From contig OZ018418.1 in the NCBI GenBank assembly GCA_963969595.1, forward strand, positions 4,159,001 through 4,223,000: a stretch of DNA of 64,000 nt, written 5' to 3'. This document shows, in pieces, positions 1 to 11,300 of the stretch. The notes under the pieces are model-generated. The model ran no database searches. It saw nothing but the letters and a program-made list of their open reading frames with translations, and was not told where the DNA came from. Numbering within the stretch: the first letter of the stretch is position 1; each line of letters opens with the position of its first letter. Made by a program: the position numbers and the translations under genes. Source of the DNA: Neckera pumila. Taxonomy: Eukaryota; Streptophyta; Bryopsida; Hypnales; Neckeraceae.

Positions 1-924
1 AAAACTCTCCAGATCATTGGTCACACAAAGACCTCCCGTACAATCCTCTCATACTACAACAATCTTAGTGCCAAATTCCGTCTATACAAAGTCTGGCGGT
101 TACAAGTGTACCCGTCCATTCCAAGATCAACTAAAGTTCTTCCGTTTACCAACTAGGGCAGTGAGATCTCTCAGGAGACTAGACACTCAACCGGATTTTC
201 CACCCAGGAGTTCTAGCGCAACTAAGAAATCCCTCCCTATCCGCTTAGCCTAACAACGTCTGTCTCGCTCGGAATCCTAAATCTTGGAAATGCTGAGGAA
301 CTGAAATCCACTCCCAACTCTTTCACAATCCGCTTACTTACACATAAGATCAAAACAAGAACACCAAAGGAAGAAATTCATACCCGAACCAGCATGTGCC
401 TTCCTAACTCCTCACCACACAACCCTGCCACATACAGAAGAGACTCGCAACAAGAGGCCAAGAAAAGACACACACACAAAATTTGGGCAAAAAGACTCAC
501 AACTCTCAAGCAGGGGCTGACTTATATACAACTTGATTTGCAAAGGCAAAAAGGCCCCCGAAAATCCGCGTGGGACATCCGGGTCCAATCCTAACCGGTC
601 AGACCAGGTCAACATTTGATCCAGTCCTAACTATCTTACAAAAATTACATTCCTACCTACCTACCCTACAATTCCCCCACCCAGCGTAGGACTCTTGGGT
701 TTCGTGGGCAGTTGGTTGAAAACTTCAGTCACGTTCCTGCTCCGCTCCTCGGTAGTAGGATCCGGAAGATCTGATCCTGGCAATGAATCAATCTGGATTG
801 CTTGTCCAAGCCCAGGCCTTTGGTGGCTCTTTTTTGGCTCGGAAGTCTGATTCTTGGGCTCCCTCGGATTTCATCCTCCGGCTGCAAACGAATCCGGTAG
901 CAAGAGGTCCAAAAGTTGGATCTC

Positions 925-2314
925 CTAGGAGTACATGGACCCGTTCAACTTCTGGCTGCTGATGTCCATCCGGTTGGCTGCCTCCCTGGCCACCACCATT
1001 GACGCTTCCACCCGATCAGTAAAATTGGTCTTGATCCAAACTATCCGGGAACCAGATACTTTCTTCTCCTCATGGACCCCTTTATCAAATAATTCAGCCT
1101 TGACAACGGCGGATCTGAACTCTCTGAGGGTGGCCTTCACCATCTTGGCCACGTTCCGGGTTGCTTCCTCCATTTCTTGGACTGCGACTTTGTCCTCTTT
1201 GAAGGCAACCATCTCGACCTTTAGAGTGTTGACTTCCTCCTGAACCCGACAAATCTCCGCCTCCTGCTTTCGATGCTCATCCGGATTGCAGATGTATTGT
1301 GCCACCTTACTCGGTAGCCTGCTATCCCCTGGCGCACCCACCAGCTCTCCAATACTAGCGAGGGTTCTCTTCTTGACCTCCCAATCTGCTCGTATCCCGC
1401 ACAAAATAACAGTCAGCTGATTGAACGGGTCATTCGGGTCTTTGGCTTCCGGTATCTCCATTTCCGGTCCCTGTTCTAGAGTAGACCAATTAGTAGGAGG
1501 GATTCCTCTCTTGTGTGGAGGCATCGTCTTCATCTGCTTCCTCGTCCTGAGGTGCTCCACCTCATTTTCCTCTTCTGTCTCGAGTTCAGATCTGGTTGCA
1601 TCCTCCGGCTCGTCATCCGAACTTGACTCCACGTACTTCAGGATAGATTCCTGAATGTTCCACGTTTTCTCTTCTTTATCCGTAAGGAGTTGGTTGCGAT
1701 GGTAGAGGTGAAAGAGATAGGGACTCAAAGGAGTGGCCCTACTCTTTCCAACCCTCGTCACAAGCTAGGACACCAGATCGCAAAAGATTTGGGCCCAATT
1801 CACCTTCCGTTTTTTTGCTCAAGGCCCCAAAAATGGTGTTGCCAATGGTCATTGTCACCCTCGTCGGCTTCTCCAAGTAGATGATTAGAACCAAGAATTG
1901 GAGGAGGCGGAGGTGCCAGTCGCTTTTGCAATCCGCGATTGCGTATCCGTCTTTGCTGCTCGGCTCTCCATGAAACTTGTCATGGATGAACTCTGCCCTC
2001 TGTCTTGCCATGCCAGAACCCCCTAACCGGAAATTGTAGACATCCCTCCACCTCTCTTCTTCCCACTTGGTCGAGCGGCCTTGGACAATGTTGTCGAACT
2101 GATTCGACATCTTGCACTTGAGCTCTCTCACCATCCGCTCCTCCCTAAACCCCCAGGTTTTATCCATCAACACCAGTTAGCCCATCGTGTTGAGATCCTC
2201 CATGAGCTCGGTCCTCGCCGGTTTCTCAGACAGGATGATCGAAACTACTTTCCGGAGCTTAATCTTGGAGGAGGAATTGGGCGCTTCCGGTTTGTTCTTA
2301 CAAAACTGAGGCAT
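925..2314 (-). pseudogene. Gag-like ORF of the non-autonomous retroelement (degenerate)
   Basis: Translation starts at an ATG ending at 2314 (MPQFCKNK...) and gives the conserved block shared by six ORFs in this window: ERWRDVYNF, FIHDKFHGEP, KDGYAIADC, EKPTRVTMTIGNTIFGAL, then SPYLFHLYHRNQLL, followed by a charged, coiled-coil-like half (to 925). The reading is broken by a TAA near 2180, a frameshift near 1800 and a TAG at 1765-1767. The domain layout resembles the 'putative plant transposon protein' type found in plant LTR elements, but I cannot confirm the family. No zinc knuckle is present. It probably served as a nucleocapsid or packaging protein. It is not functional as it stands. Confidence 0.65.
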
Positions 2315-2586
2315 GGACACGGACTGCTAACTGGACCCTTCCTGGTCGCTACCTCACTCTCTCCTAGCCGCACATCCTATTCACCACTTCCTCTTGTCCA
2401 ATCTCAATTGGAAAACAACACAAAACCTGCAGCCCACACAAACCTGACCTCTCCTACACTCTGATGTATCCAGCCTGAAGTTCACACACACACAACGGCT
2501 CTGGCGCAGACGAAGGCGTTAAAGCGCTCAAGGTCAGCTCCAAAACTCGAGGGAAGTAAGGGAGTGAAAATGGGGACGACCAACCT

Positions 2587-2594
2587 TTATATAG
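2587..2594 (-). promoter_or_regulatory. TATA-box-like site in LTR-like segment
   Basis: On the minus strand the sequence reads ACTATATAAAGG. It lies about 270 bp upstream of the gag-like start at 2314. The same box occurs at 46162-46170 in the second copy of the element, which supports it as the element's promoter. Confidence 0.5.
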
Positions 2595-2850
2595 TTCCTC
2601 GACCCCTGACTGGTCATCATGACCTTTTCTAGTCCGGTCCATAATAATCCGATTCAACCTTAATCCGATCCGAGATAAGTTCCGGATGTGATTCAGCTCC
2701 TAAGTACTGATATTCTAACTGGATCAAATCTAGTTTACCCCTTACTGGATTAGCTTTGTCTATCTTCAGTCTTCTTCTGCCTCCTAGCAGGATCCGGATC
2801 CTAATTACTTGTTTCTGTTCCAACTTTTAGGTAAAAGGCCATATTCGTTA

Positions 2851-3349
2851 AAATGAGAGAAACTGGTTGAATTGAGACCTTAAGGCTCTTCGTTTCAAAG
2901 ATAAGTTGTTGAAGGCAAAAATAAATATAGGCACACTGGAACAATACAATAAATAGATTACACATACAGTGGACAAAGCAAGGTGGAAGCATTTTACATT
3001 ATGTAATTATAGCATGATTTGTAAGCCAAATATTCCATAATGATTAAGCCAAAAAGAATGGTGCATTATAAAAGTGGATCACTTTACATTGAAGGACATT
3101 ACCTTCCTTAAAAAACCCATGTACCTATGAATGAAATTTATCTCATGTGTCTATATGAATACTTTGACTATAGAAGATGAAATGTAGTTTATTCTAAACG
3201 ACCGAGTGTAAAATTGTAGAGGAAAATATACACACACGGGGCACTCTACCTTCCCAAAAGATGGTCATTTTATGTACGGCAATGACTATTCTATTAATAG
3301 TAATGATTGTTTTGCAAAGGCAATTCCTCTGTGAATGAGAACCACTACA
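2851..3349. other. Non-coding junction, no gene seen
   Basis: AT-rich sequence between the retroelement and the last exon of locus A. A block at about 2838-2862 (GGCCATATTCGTTAAAATGA) recurs in reverse complement near 26595-26615, so part of this stretch is repetitive. Nothing else is recognised. Confidence 0.4.
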
Positions 3350-4294
3350 CTAACCATCGTTCTTAGTGGAAGAACTGGTCCTCGAGGCCTCCTTCGCCTC
3401 TTTCTTTGCCTCCAGCACTTTCAGTTTGGCATATCCTCTTAGAATATCCTCGCGCCGAGTTGGCTTAACGTGCTCAGATGTGTTTCGGAAGGAGCTGAAT
3501 CCCCCGAGCTTCAGTACGTCCTTCACTTCTCTTCGTCGCTTGCATTCGATCCGAGAATAAATTTCTTCACTGGAAAGAGTTGCAGAAGTTCGAGGAGGCG
3601 GCTTTGGTAGCGATCTATGGACAATGTTTACATGTGGATCTACAAATCCAGCCGAGCGCGAGACGTTCAAAAGCTGATGCTTCACAAGGACTGGTTTGTG
3701 TAGAATAGATACAGTGGAAGGCAACGGACTGCCTCCACTAGGTTTAGGGGACTGGGAGTCGACGATGCCTAGTCATTGCGGACTCCGAGCCTCAGTCCAA
3801 TCATTGGCTAGAGGCTTCCTTTTCCGATCCCCACTGCTCGAATCTGCTTCTGGGTAGCTCTTCAGGAGCAAGTCACCTCCTACCTTGGGCGGTTTCAAGA
3901 CTCCAACATCGAGGTGGACAAGTGATTTGTCACCCTCGTACAGTTTTCGGTGCGGGTGACTCGGGGTTTGGGGAGTGGGTGACTATGAACGGAGTTGACT
4001 TGGTGCCGAGTCTTTCCACTTCATCGGCGATGGCGAGCAAATCGGGATCCTGGGCGGTCCCCGACTTGGCAGGCTGTCCACGGCACCTTCTTCTACATTT
4101 CCCTTCGAGAAGTCTATGGCCGCGGAGGCACCATCCGTTGCAGAGCCGAAGACAGCAGGCTTCGAATACGATGAGGCCAAGAAGCTTCCCCCTTCTGAGC
4201 CGGACCTCCTCGAGAGCGACGCTTCCGATCCGGACAAGAGGCTCCTTGTCATAGGCTGTTGGTAATGGAACAAGTGCTGAAGGGGCCCTCCAAA
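3350..4294 (-). pseudogene. Locus A, terminal exon (unknown Ser/Pro/Lys-rich tail)
   Basis: One minus-strand frame runs from a splice-acceptor-like GATTCAG (exon from 4294) to the stop at 3350. It is interrupted by a TAG (3983-3985) and a TGA near 3777, both explicable as C-to-T changes of CAG and CGA. The product is Ser/Pro-rich and then basic, with segments such as RKLYEGDKSLVHLDVGVL and IECKRRREVKDVLKLGG, and a Lys/Glu/Ala-rich helical end. I recognise no domain. It lies downstream of the FCP1-like exon, separated by an intron carrying the locus A palindrome. It could be the C-terminus of the same gene or a separate small gene. Confidence 0.45.
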
Positions 4295-4329
4295 CTGAAT
4301 CCACAGAGGTATCGTAACAGGTCCACACA

Positions 4330-4352
4330 TTTATCTTCGGCCCAAAGATAAT
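4330..4352. repeat. Locus A palindrome, single copy in intron
   Basis: An imperfect palindrome reading TTTATCTTCGGCCCAAAGAT and its continuation. It belongs to the same family as the arrays at 14590-15395 and 22091-22858. It lies between the FCP1-like exon (ends 4524) and the acceptor near 4295, that is, in a probable intron. Confidence 0.75.
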
Positions 4353-4523
4353 GGAAGACATGATCGCAACACAAGACAAATAACAGCAGTGCAAGAAGAC
4401 AAAATAAAACACCACAGACAGTAGGACTACATAATGAAATGAAATATGAAAACTTTAATTATACATAAGAATGAAATATTACAAAAAATACCAATTCACA
4501 CAATGTACGGTGCCTACTAGAGT

Positions 4524-5396
4524 CTAGGTTGACATGGCGAAGGTCCTTTCCTCAACATTCTTCTCGGCCTCGGGCTCTATCACTAAATTCATCCTCGGTA
4601 GGACATAATGCGATCCTAAATACGCGGCGGATTCCTTCAACCCACTCAAGAGAAGGTCAACTCTGTACGAGGTTTCCGTCATGGGGCTCTCCCCAATCCG
4701 GTGCAAGTCTACATACTCCCGCAAGCGCCCCAATGGACAGTCCTCGTGGAGTTGCGTCAGCCATGGCATGAGCACTCCCATCAGTGCTTAGTCTTTCCGC
4801 ACGTGATGATTCCAGCTCTCTAGAAATATGGCGTTTCCGTTCTCATTGAGGACACTCTTGAAGGGGGAGTCGTCAATTAGAATGGTGTTCTCTTTATTAA
4901 AAGCCGTTGGATCACCGGGATCTACGAACAAGTGATCATCGAGCACTTTGAGGAACAACGGCTTGAAGGGACTCCCAGCGTGGTTAAGGAACTTCTTTTT
5001 CGAGGTCTCTACCATCCTACACTTGTCCTGTCCTAGGATGTCGAAGGGAGATTTAGAACAGTTTTGGAACAGAAATCCCGCGATGGGCTCCACGCTCTTC
5101 TTCAATATGGAGCTCCAAACTACGATGCGACTAGTGATGCTGGAGACCTCATCTAGGAATTTCCTCAAGCCCGGACAAACGAAGACGGCCTTGGTGCCCA
5201 CCATGGTGGGGTGCCTGTTGCTAAACTGATTATCGTGGACTTCGTATTTTATTTTGCCCGTATACTGCGACTTATTTATGCACTCGCATAGCACGCCGTT
5301 CAGGTCGAACACAATGTTCAACCACTTCTGTGGCGGCTTAACCACTACTGAGGACACTCTCCGCGGCACTCTCTTTGCGCGCCCCCCTTGTTCTAC
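4524..5396 (-). pseudogene. Locus A, FCP1/NIF-like HAD phosphatase-domain exon
   Basis: The exon begins after the acceptor TGCATCAG (5397-5400). It encodes an FCP1/NLI-interacting-factor-type HAD domain: motif I NIVFDLNGVLC, motif II region RIVVWSSI, then LKVLDDHLFVD and motif IV region ILIDDSPFK. The usual DxDxT motif is DLNGV here, so the second Asp is Asn; activity is doubtful, although DLNG-type NIF relatives exist in plants. An in-frame TAA (4788-4790) cuts the domain from its C-terminal piece (LMPWLTQLHED..., to 4524). The paralogous exon at 55977-56624 reads straight through this point (CHLRPWLDGLF), so the stop is a lesion, consistent with CAA-to-TAA. Confidence 0.75.
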
Positions 5397-5895
5397 CTGA
5401 TGCATGCATAACACAAGAGAGATGAGGTTACCTGTTGAAACGCAGAATCATGAGAGCCATAAAACGGCGACAAGCAGAGATTTCCACTAAGCAATTGCAA
5501 AACCCCTCCGTTAAGAGATTGTTTGAGAGCTTTCAGACGGAGCACACTTTTCATTCTTTCGGGCTGGTCACAAGCATGGACAAAGTCAATTCATTAGACA
5601 CGATTTAGTTGAAAATGTATCATTCATATTTATTTCAAAATAATATATGATATAAGCGTTTTTAGCGTTCGCTGATCACTAGCGGATTTCGCACAAGTGC
5701 CAACTACCCTTCGTTCCTATCTGTACACTATGCTACTAAAAGATGTCACAAGTGGGCAGTTCATAGACGCCCACAATCACTGACTATTCACTCCCCCTTG
5801 AAAGGCAGAATGAACGGACATAAGTGCCTACGACTTTGTGAATGACAATTAGATGGAATGCCCACAAAACATCCATCACAAGGCAGTTCACATAC
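5397..5895 (-). other. Probable intron of locus A between acidic and FCP1-like exons
   Basis: The donor is GTATGTG near 5896 and the acceptor TGCATCAG at 5397-5400 (minus strand). The stretch is AT-rich. Unlike several other introns of this gene it shows no TTATCTTCGA-type palindrome. Confidence 0.5.
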
Positions 5896-7328
5896 TCATG
5901 AATAATCGTAAGGGTCTGAAGATGGAGAAGGCTGTACCTGATCCGTCTCCATATCCTCGCCCTCATTAAGATACACCCCGTAATCGAGAGTCTCGTCGTC
6001 GTCGTTGTCGCCAGGGTTCTCCATTTCCCATGCTCCTCGTGGAAGTGCCGGCGTCTCAGAAGGGGCACTGAGTTCGACAGGGACATTTTCCTCCTGCGTC
6101 TTTGGGATCAATGGTTGTTGGAACTCCAAGGTAGGAGACTACCTTGAGATATCCTCGCCTCGAGGATAAACTTCAACAACAGGGGATCCTTCTGGAGCCG
6201 TTTCGCGGTGCGGCATCTCAAGCGCAGTAGCAGGCTCAATCACTAGGGGCAGGACGGATGTTACAATCGCTTCTAAAGGATTGCTAGTTTTTGCGTCTTG
6301 CGTCTGGAGGACTTGGGGCTCATTCGCACATTGGGCAGGAAGAGGAAGAGGAACAGGATTATCTTCGTGTCGAAGACAATCCTTGGAGGTGTCCTTCCTG
6401 GCTTGCTTGACGGAGGCCTGGGAGGACTCGCCCACAACATGGACATCACTGCCTCCCTGCTGAGACAATGACTGGCCCTGCGATTGGGCTGCGAGCTTAT
6501 GCCTGAACTCTTCAATTTCTTTTGCCTGCTCCTCTTGTTCTCTTCTTCCTGCTCCATACGTTCTCTCTCCAACCTTTTATTGTCCTCCTCTACCTTCTTC
6601 ACCCGTTCTCTCTCAATCCTCTCTTCCTCCGCCTTCTTAATTTTATTCAAGTCCCGCTGTGCCCAGAACTCCCTGTTCTCCTTCTTCACGGGCCCCAGCG
6701 CCAAGGAGACACTTCCGCCAGCTTCAGTCTCAGTGGCCAACTTCTCGGGGTCCGTCTCGGTCCCAGTCTTCTCCCCCGAAGCCTCTGCGGAGTTGTCCCC
6801 CCCGGATGGTCCAGCCTGATCCACTTCCGGCCCACCATAGTCGAAAGTCTCCATGTCGTCGTCCTCTAAATCGATGACTTCATATTCTGGCTCTTTCCCC
6901 TTATCCTTCTTCCTTGCCTCCGCATCAGGCTTGTGAAGTTCCACGGTTACGTCCTCCGGCTCCCGATTTTGCACTTGGAAGCTCTCCGCCCTGACTTCCA
7001 TTTCCCCGACCCCGAGAATATCATCGTTTATTCCGAACTCGTTAATACCGAGTTCGTTAGTTCCTTGCTGTCCAACGTCTTCCCGAACGGCCTCTTCCCT
7101 CGCTTCTTCATGTACTTCCTCACGCTCTGTGCCTTCTCTTGAAGGCGTGGAGTCAGAATTCATTTCAGGGGTCCCAAGAAGTCGTGGCCGCACATAATTT
7201 GCGAGGTACGGCGAGTTGTCGTGAAGAAAGTCGTTTATGTCCGTCCTCTCGCCATGATACGCAACCACCTTGCGGTAGGATTCTGTTTCCTGTCTCCCTT
7301 GGACTGCGTAGCAAGTGAGGCCATACAA
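5896..7328 (-). pseudogene. Locus A, acidic and coiled-coil exon
   Basis: The exon begins right after acceptor GTGGCAG (7329-7331) with LYGLTCYAVQGRQETESYRK. It continues through a long acidic, Glu-rich tract, a DLEDDDMETFDYGGPE stretch, and a heptad-like KKAEEERIERERVKKVEEDN helix. Near 6540 the coiled coil continues in another frame (EQEEQAKEIEEFRHKLAAQ), implying a 1-nt indel. The second frame runs to a TAG at 6139-6141 and then on to YGVYLNEGEDMETDQVQP (about 5900), again in frame, so the TAG is probably a decayed CAG. The equivalent exons in locus B are 54683-54928 and 55155-55940. I infer a flexible, acidic nuclear linker. Confidence 0.6.
6150..6169. repeat. Locus A-type palindrome inside an exon
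   Basis: TATCCTCG-CC-TCGAGGATA belongs to the same family as the intronic and arrayed palindromes. Here it lies in coding sequence, where it encodes YPRGEDI. It could be chance, or a captured copy. Confidence 0.5.
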
Positions 7329-7614
7329 CTGCCACGCAAATGTAAAGAGTTAGAAAATTCTGCTCATTTGACGAACACCAAGTTAAAGAAGACATTATCA
7401 TCAACACAAAGATAAGGGACCAGCGACAGTCGGCCCACTATCTCTAATGACATAACGCAATGTATTCTATACAATCCCACTAATTTCAGTCAGGTAGTTT
7501 ATCTTTGAGTCGAGGATAAACAAGGGAACCACTGCATATAATCTGCAGATGACTTCACTGCATTGTTTATCTTCGACTTGAAGATAAGGTGGGCGATCTC
7601 TCAAAGAGTTCTAC
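7329..7614 (-). other. Locus A intron with two palindromes
   Basis: A 286-bp intron: donor AAAG|GTAGAA at 7614-7609 and acceptor GTGGCAG at 7329-7331. It carries two palindromes of the TTATCTTCGA family, at 7498-7520 and 7566-7587. The intron follows the peptide GSKFMIVAK. The locus B intron at 54584-54682 follows the matching peptide GGLEFTFLGL, so this intron position is shared by the two loci. Confidence 0.7.
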
Positions 7615-8381
7615 CTTTGCCACGATCATGAACTTGGACCCCGTGTAAATGCCTAAGACGTTCTCCCCTCGCACTATGAAACTCTGGAGTATATCTATGT
7701 AGAGCTCCAGCTTGAGTTCGCTCTTGTGCATCCTCAGCTTGGCCTCCATGTGCTTTGCAAAATCCCGGTAGTACAAATTGTCCGACGTTGCGTACTCCCT
7801 CCTCATGCTGTCCACACCTTTAGGGGCACCGTCGTCTCCCCTCTTGAAGAGGAAGAGGAGGGTAAACGGAGGCACTATTTGACGATTGCTTAGGCCGTCC
7901 AGACGCTCGGCCTTGCATGGAACGTACATCGAACGTTTCATGGCAAAGGACTTCATTTTCTCCCTTGCGAAGGAAATGGCCGCCTCTTTGTCGAAGTCAT
8001 TCCCAAGTACCCACATCCACACGTCCGGAGTGCCCATGCTCGGCCTGAGGTGATTATGCAGGAAGTTGAGGAGAGTTGGAACCGGTGCGGGGTCCCCGGA
8101 TCCGGGAGCAGGCCTCGGGACCTGGCGGAAGTCTATTACCGCAAGGGGAAGCGCTCCTCTGTGGATTGCCCAGGTCGAGCTCGTGCAGAATCCTTGAGTG
8201 TAGAATACGTGTCCCCGAATGAAGACCTGTCCATCCGGCTTCTCCACGCGCTTCTTGAGCTTCACGAAGCGCTTGAACATGGGGAAGACTGTAGGAAACG
8301 GCTTCTCTTTGTAGTCTTTTGCCCTCTTCAGCTTCCCCTGATTTGTGAGCCGTCTTGTGAAGAAGCCATTCGGTGGGGCGT
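7615..8381 (-). pseudogene. Locus A, middle exon, 3' part (after retroelement insertion)
   Basis: Encodes PPNGFFTRRLTNQGKLKRA... through VPTLLNFLHNHL, DVWMWVLGNDFD, PPFTLLFLFKRGDDG and GENVLGIYTGSKFMIVAK. The domain is unknown. Locus B residues SPTLKEFHEIL, VRVWNWHVIIY, FLILLFEYKEG and VVVNVNGGLEFTFLGL (54137-54583) align collinearly. The exon is split by the 3.9 kb insertion. Across the duplicated GGCGT the reading joins FLLNA (12300 side) directly to PPNG, in frame. Apart from the insertion this part has no internal stop. Confidence 0.7.
8377..8381. repeat. Target-site duplication, left (GGCGT)
   Basis: GGCGT here and at 12296-12300 flank the inserted element exactly, with TGTCG... starting at 8382 and ...CGACA ending at 12295. 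A 5-bp duplication is typical of LTR-retrotransposon integration. Confidence 0.85.
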
Positions 8382-11300
8382 TGTCGTAGCATAGAAAGCA
8401 CAAAATCCTTCCCTAAGGCCTTAGTGGACCCTAAAGTGACTCGTGTATTGTTCCGCAGAGATCTTGATGTAATTCTCCTAATTGGCCGGAATGAAGTGAG
8501 TTGATATCCCAAAATAAACCCCAAGTACTAGTCTAGACCGGTTCCAACTCCAGTAATCCGGAACCGGAAACTCCTTTCCCACGTATATATTTATCTATCC
8601 GGTCTAGAATATTTAACTATGTAATAAATTCGAGTTTAACCTCTGGATCAAGAAGGATCTGCAACTTGGGTTTTAGGAAGGACGCTTAACTCCTACCCTC
8701 CGAGTTTTAACGTGTCAGAAGATCCACGATATAAACCTCAAAAGAAAACCTTGACAAAAACGATGAGAAAAAGACTTTCCTCACAACTAGACCGGATTGA
8801 CTACTCAAGCTAGCAGGTCACGCAATACAGTCTGGATTCTCCTAACAATTACTACAACGACAGACCACAAGACAATCCACGGCCTAGGTAGAGAAGGGGC
8901 GTCAGGAAAACACAGGAGAGCTATGATACTTCTTGACAAAAGTAGCTTCTTGACAAAAGCAAGTTCTAATCCTCGCAAGGAAATCCTGTGGTATCCTGTC
9001 TAACACACAATCTCTCCAGGGACTAGATACTTCCTGTATCCGGGTATCACTTCCTCCTTACCCACTCTGCACGATCTCACTGCTCTCACAATAACACGGA
9101 CAAGTGCTAAAAGGTACAGCTCACGGTTTGTGAATTGAATAACTTCAATGGCATTTGCAGAAAAACCGGGAATACAAAGTATGAAAATGCTACCCGGATT
9201 CAACCTAAAATCCACCTTCAAATACTAAACTGCCCTTCAAACTCAAAAAGCGCCTAAGGCCCAAAACAGCAAGAGGAATGACACGTTTCATTCCTAACTT
9301 CCTGTCAATTTTAGGCAACCTAAGCTACAATCAAAAAGTTTCCACTTAATGTGGATCTTAGATCCTAAAAATCCGGACTCAACTACTTGAGTCCTAACTC
9401 CTTTTACTAAAAATATTCCTACTCAACTACTTGTCAAAAAAAACTAAGCATGCAGCCCTACGATCACTGCCAGAATCTTCACCTACTTTCTAGTCTTCTT
9501 AATTGGAGAAAACCCCGCCTTTGCTGGTACCTTCCGAGCCACGGGCTTCTCTCCGGTCTGCTGTCTCGCCATCTGCTTAGACCGGACTTTGGCCTTCTCT
9601 CTGGCCGCCTTCGCCTCTGTTGCTCGGGTCTCTGCCAGAGCCTCATCGGGATCTGAATATGGTTCAGAATCCTCATCAGACTCTGATTCCTCTTCCTCAT
9701 CATCGGAATCCTCTTCCTCTTCTTCCTCTTCCTGAGCCCTGATGAATTTCTTCTTAGCCGACGGTGGCTCAGGAACCTTTCTCTTCTGCGGGACTGGAGC
9801 AGGTCTGGCCACCTTGCTTTGAGGTGTTGCCTCTCCTCCAACCGGTTTCCTGATCATACCTTTACTGGGTGAACCTGATGAAGTCCCGCGACCGGCTCCA
9901 GCCTCCGTCTTCACCACGGACTGCATCAGGGTCGTCATCTTCTCGGTTTCGCCGAACTGCACCTTCTTCCCCGGAGTCTTGGGAGAAGACTTGGAGGGGG
10001 AGAGACTGCTGATATTCTTCGTCTTGGTTCCCTCCTCTGGTGTAGATCCTCCTGGTCCGGTTTCCGGTCCCTGTGCCTTGGCTGGATCCGGTGCCGTTAC
10101 CTTTGTAATCTCCAAATTGTCATCCTCCGGAATTGGGTCGGGTACCTTGGTGCTTTCTACCTTGGTCTGCTGCTCCTGACTCGTCTTGGTTTCCTGGTGC
10201 TCCTCAGGTACAGGTAAAGCAGGTTGTTCGTGAGAAGTCTCACCTTTACCCGTGTCTTCTGCTGCCGACTGCTGAACTGGCTCTTGATCCGGTTCCGGTC
10301 TCGGCGTAGGCACACTATGAGGATTCACCTCACGCATAACTTCTCGCAGCTGCTCCAACGTCGACTCCATCTTCTTATGGTAAGTGATCATCGCCAATAG
10401 GAGCTTTTGGTGCAGCTGTCTTCCCTCCGTCATCACTTGTTGGTCAAACAAGTTAGCCTTGTTGACCACTTCACTCGGATGGGTGATAAATTCTCGGATT
10501 CGGGAAAGGGTATCCTTCGTCTGCTTGGAGAACGTCCTCTCCAACTCTACCTCTTCCGTTTTCTGGCGCAACTCTTGTTTAAGAGCGGCCACTTGGCCGG
10601 AAAACTTCACCAATTCCTCCTTATTCTCATTCTTCTCCTTCTCCCGGTTGAGCCGGATCACCCGAGTCAAGGCTTGTGCTAGGTGGTCAACGCCCACCGT
10701 CTGGCAGATGGCCTGCATTGCTCCTTGTACCACGGCGTATCGTTTCCTGAAATCACTCAGATCTCTGGTGATCCTGTCCAAAGGCTCTTCCCCCCAGACC
10801 GGATCGGTATCCTTGGTCTGTTCTCTCTCTACTGGATCCTTTCCTCTCGTTTCCTCACCTTTGTCTTCAGCCTCACTCTTGTCCTCCTCTTCATCAGACT
10901 CATCCTCATTGTCCTCATCGGAGGACTCTTCCTCGTTTCCGGTCTCCTGATCTAAGTCAGGGACCTCAAATTCTACTAATGCCGCGGCTGCCTCATACTC
11001 TACCTCTTCCTCTTTTGTCATCACCTCCTCCGAATTATATAGGTGATAAAGGAACAGACAGATGGCGGAAGGCTTAGCCTTCTCGACATTGTTGACCATT
11101 TTCAATACTTGGTCCTGAATTACTAAACCCCAATCTACCTTCCGGTCTCTTGACAGCGCGCCAAAGACTGTGTTGGCAAGTGTTAGAGAGACCCGGCTTG
11201 GCCTTTCCATGTTAAGAATGGCCAAGACGTATTGCAGTAAACGCCTCTCTCTCTCAATGACACAATCGGTAACCGCGAACCCATCCTTCTTGCTAATGGG

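Larger units (their letters stand above)
1..2850 (-). mobile_element. Gag-only LTR-retrotransposon-like element, copy 1, cut by window edge
   Basis: On the minus strand this runs from an LTR-like promoter segment (about 2850-2460), through a gag-like ORF (2314-925), into a non-coding 3' part (about 900-1). All three parts match, in the same order, the plus-strand stretch 45950-48720. Shared landmarks are the GGATCCGGATCCTG block near 2790, the TATA region near 2590, the GTAGGTAGGTAGG run near 655 and the final block at 1-60. No protease, reverse transcriptase or integrase is visible, so the element is non-autonomous, resembling 'TR-GAG' elements. The outer ends are not resolved; the segment is cut at position 1. 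Confidence 0.7.

Noticed and set aside
3930..4415. 161-codon minus-strand ORF overlapping the locus A terminal exon
   Set aside because: The other frame (4294-3350) continues past C-to-T-type stops into the long tail and follows a splice acceptor, so this frame is treated as a shadow.
7498..7588. Transcription-terminator hairpins between separate genes, as in some giant viruses
   Set aside because: The palindromes lie mostly in introns with GT-AG borders and in upstream arrays, not consistently after stop codons. No viral core genes are present.
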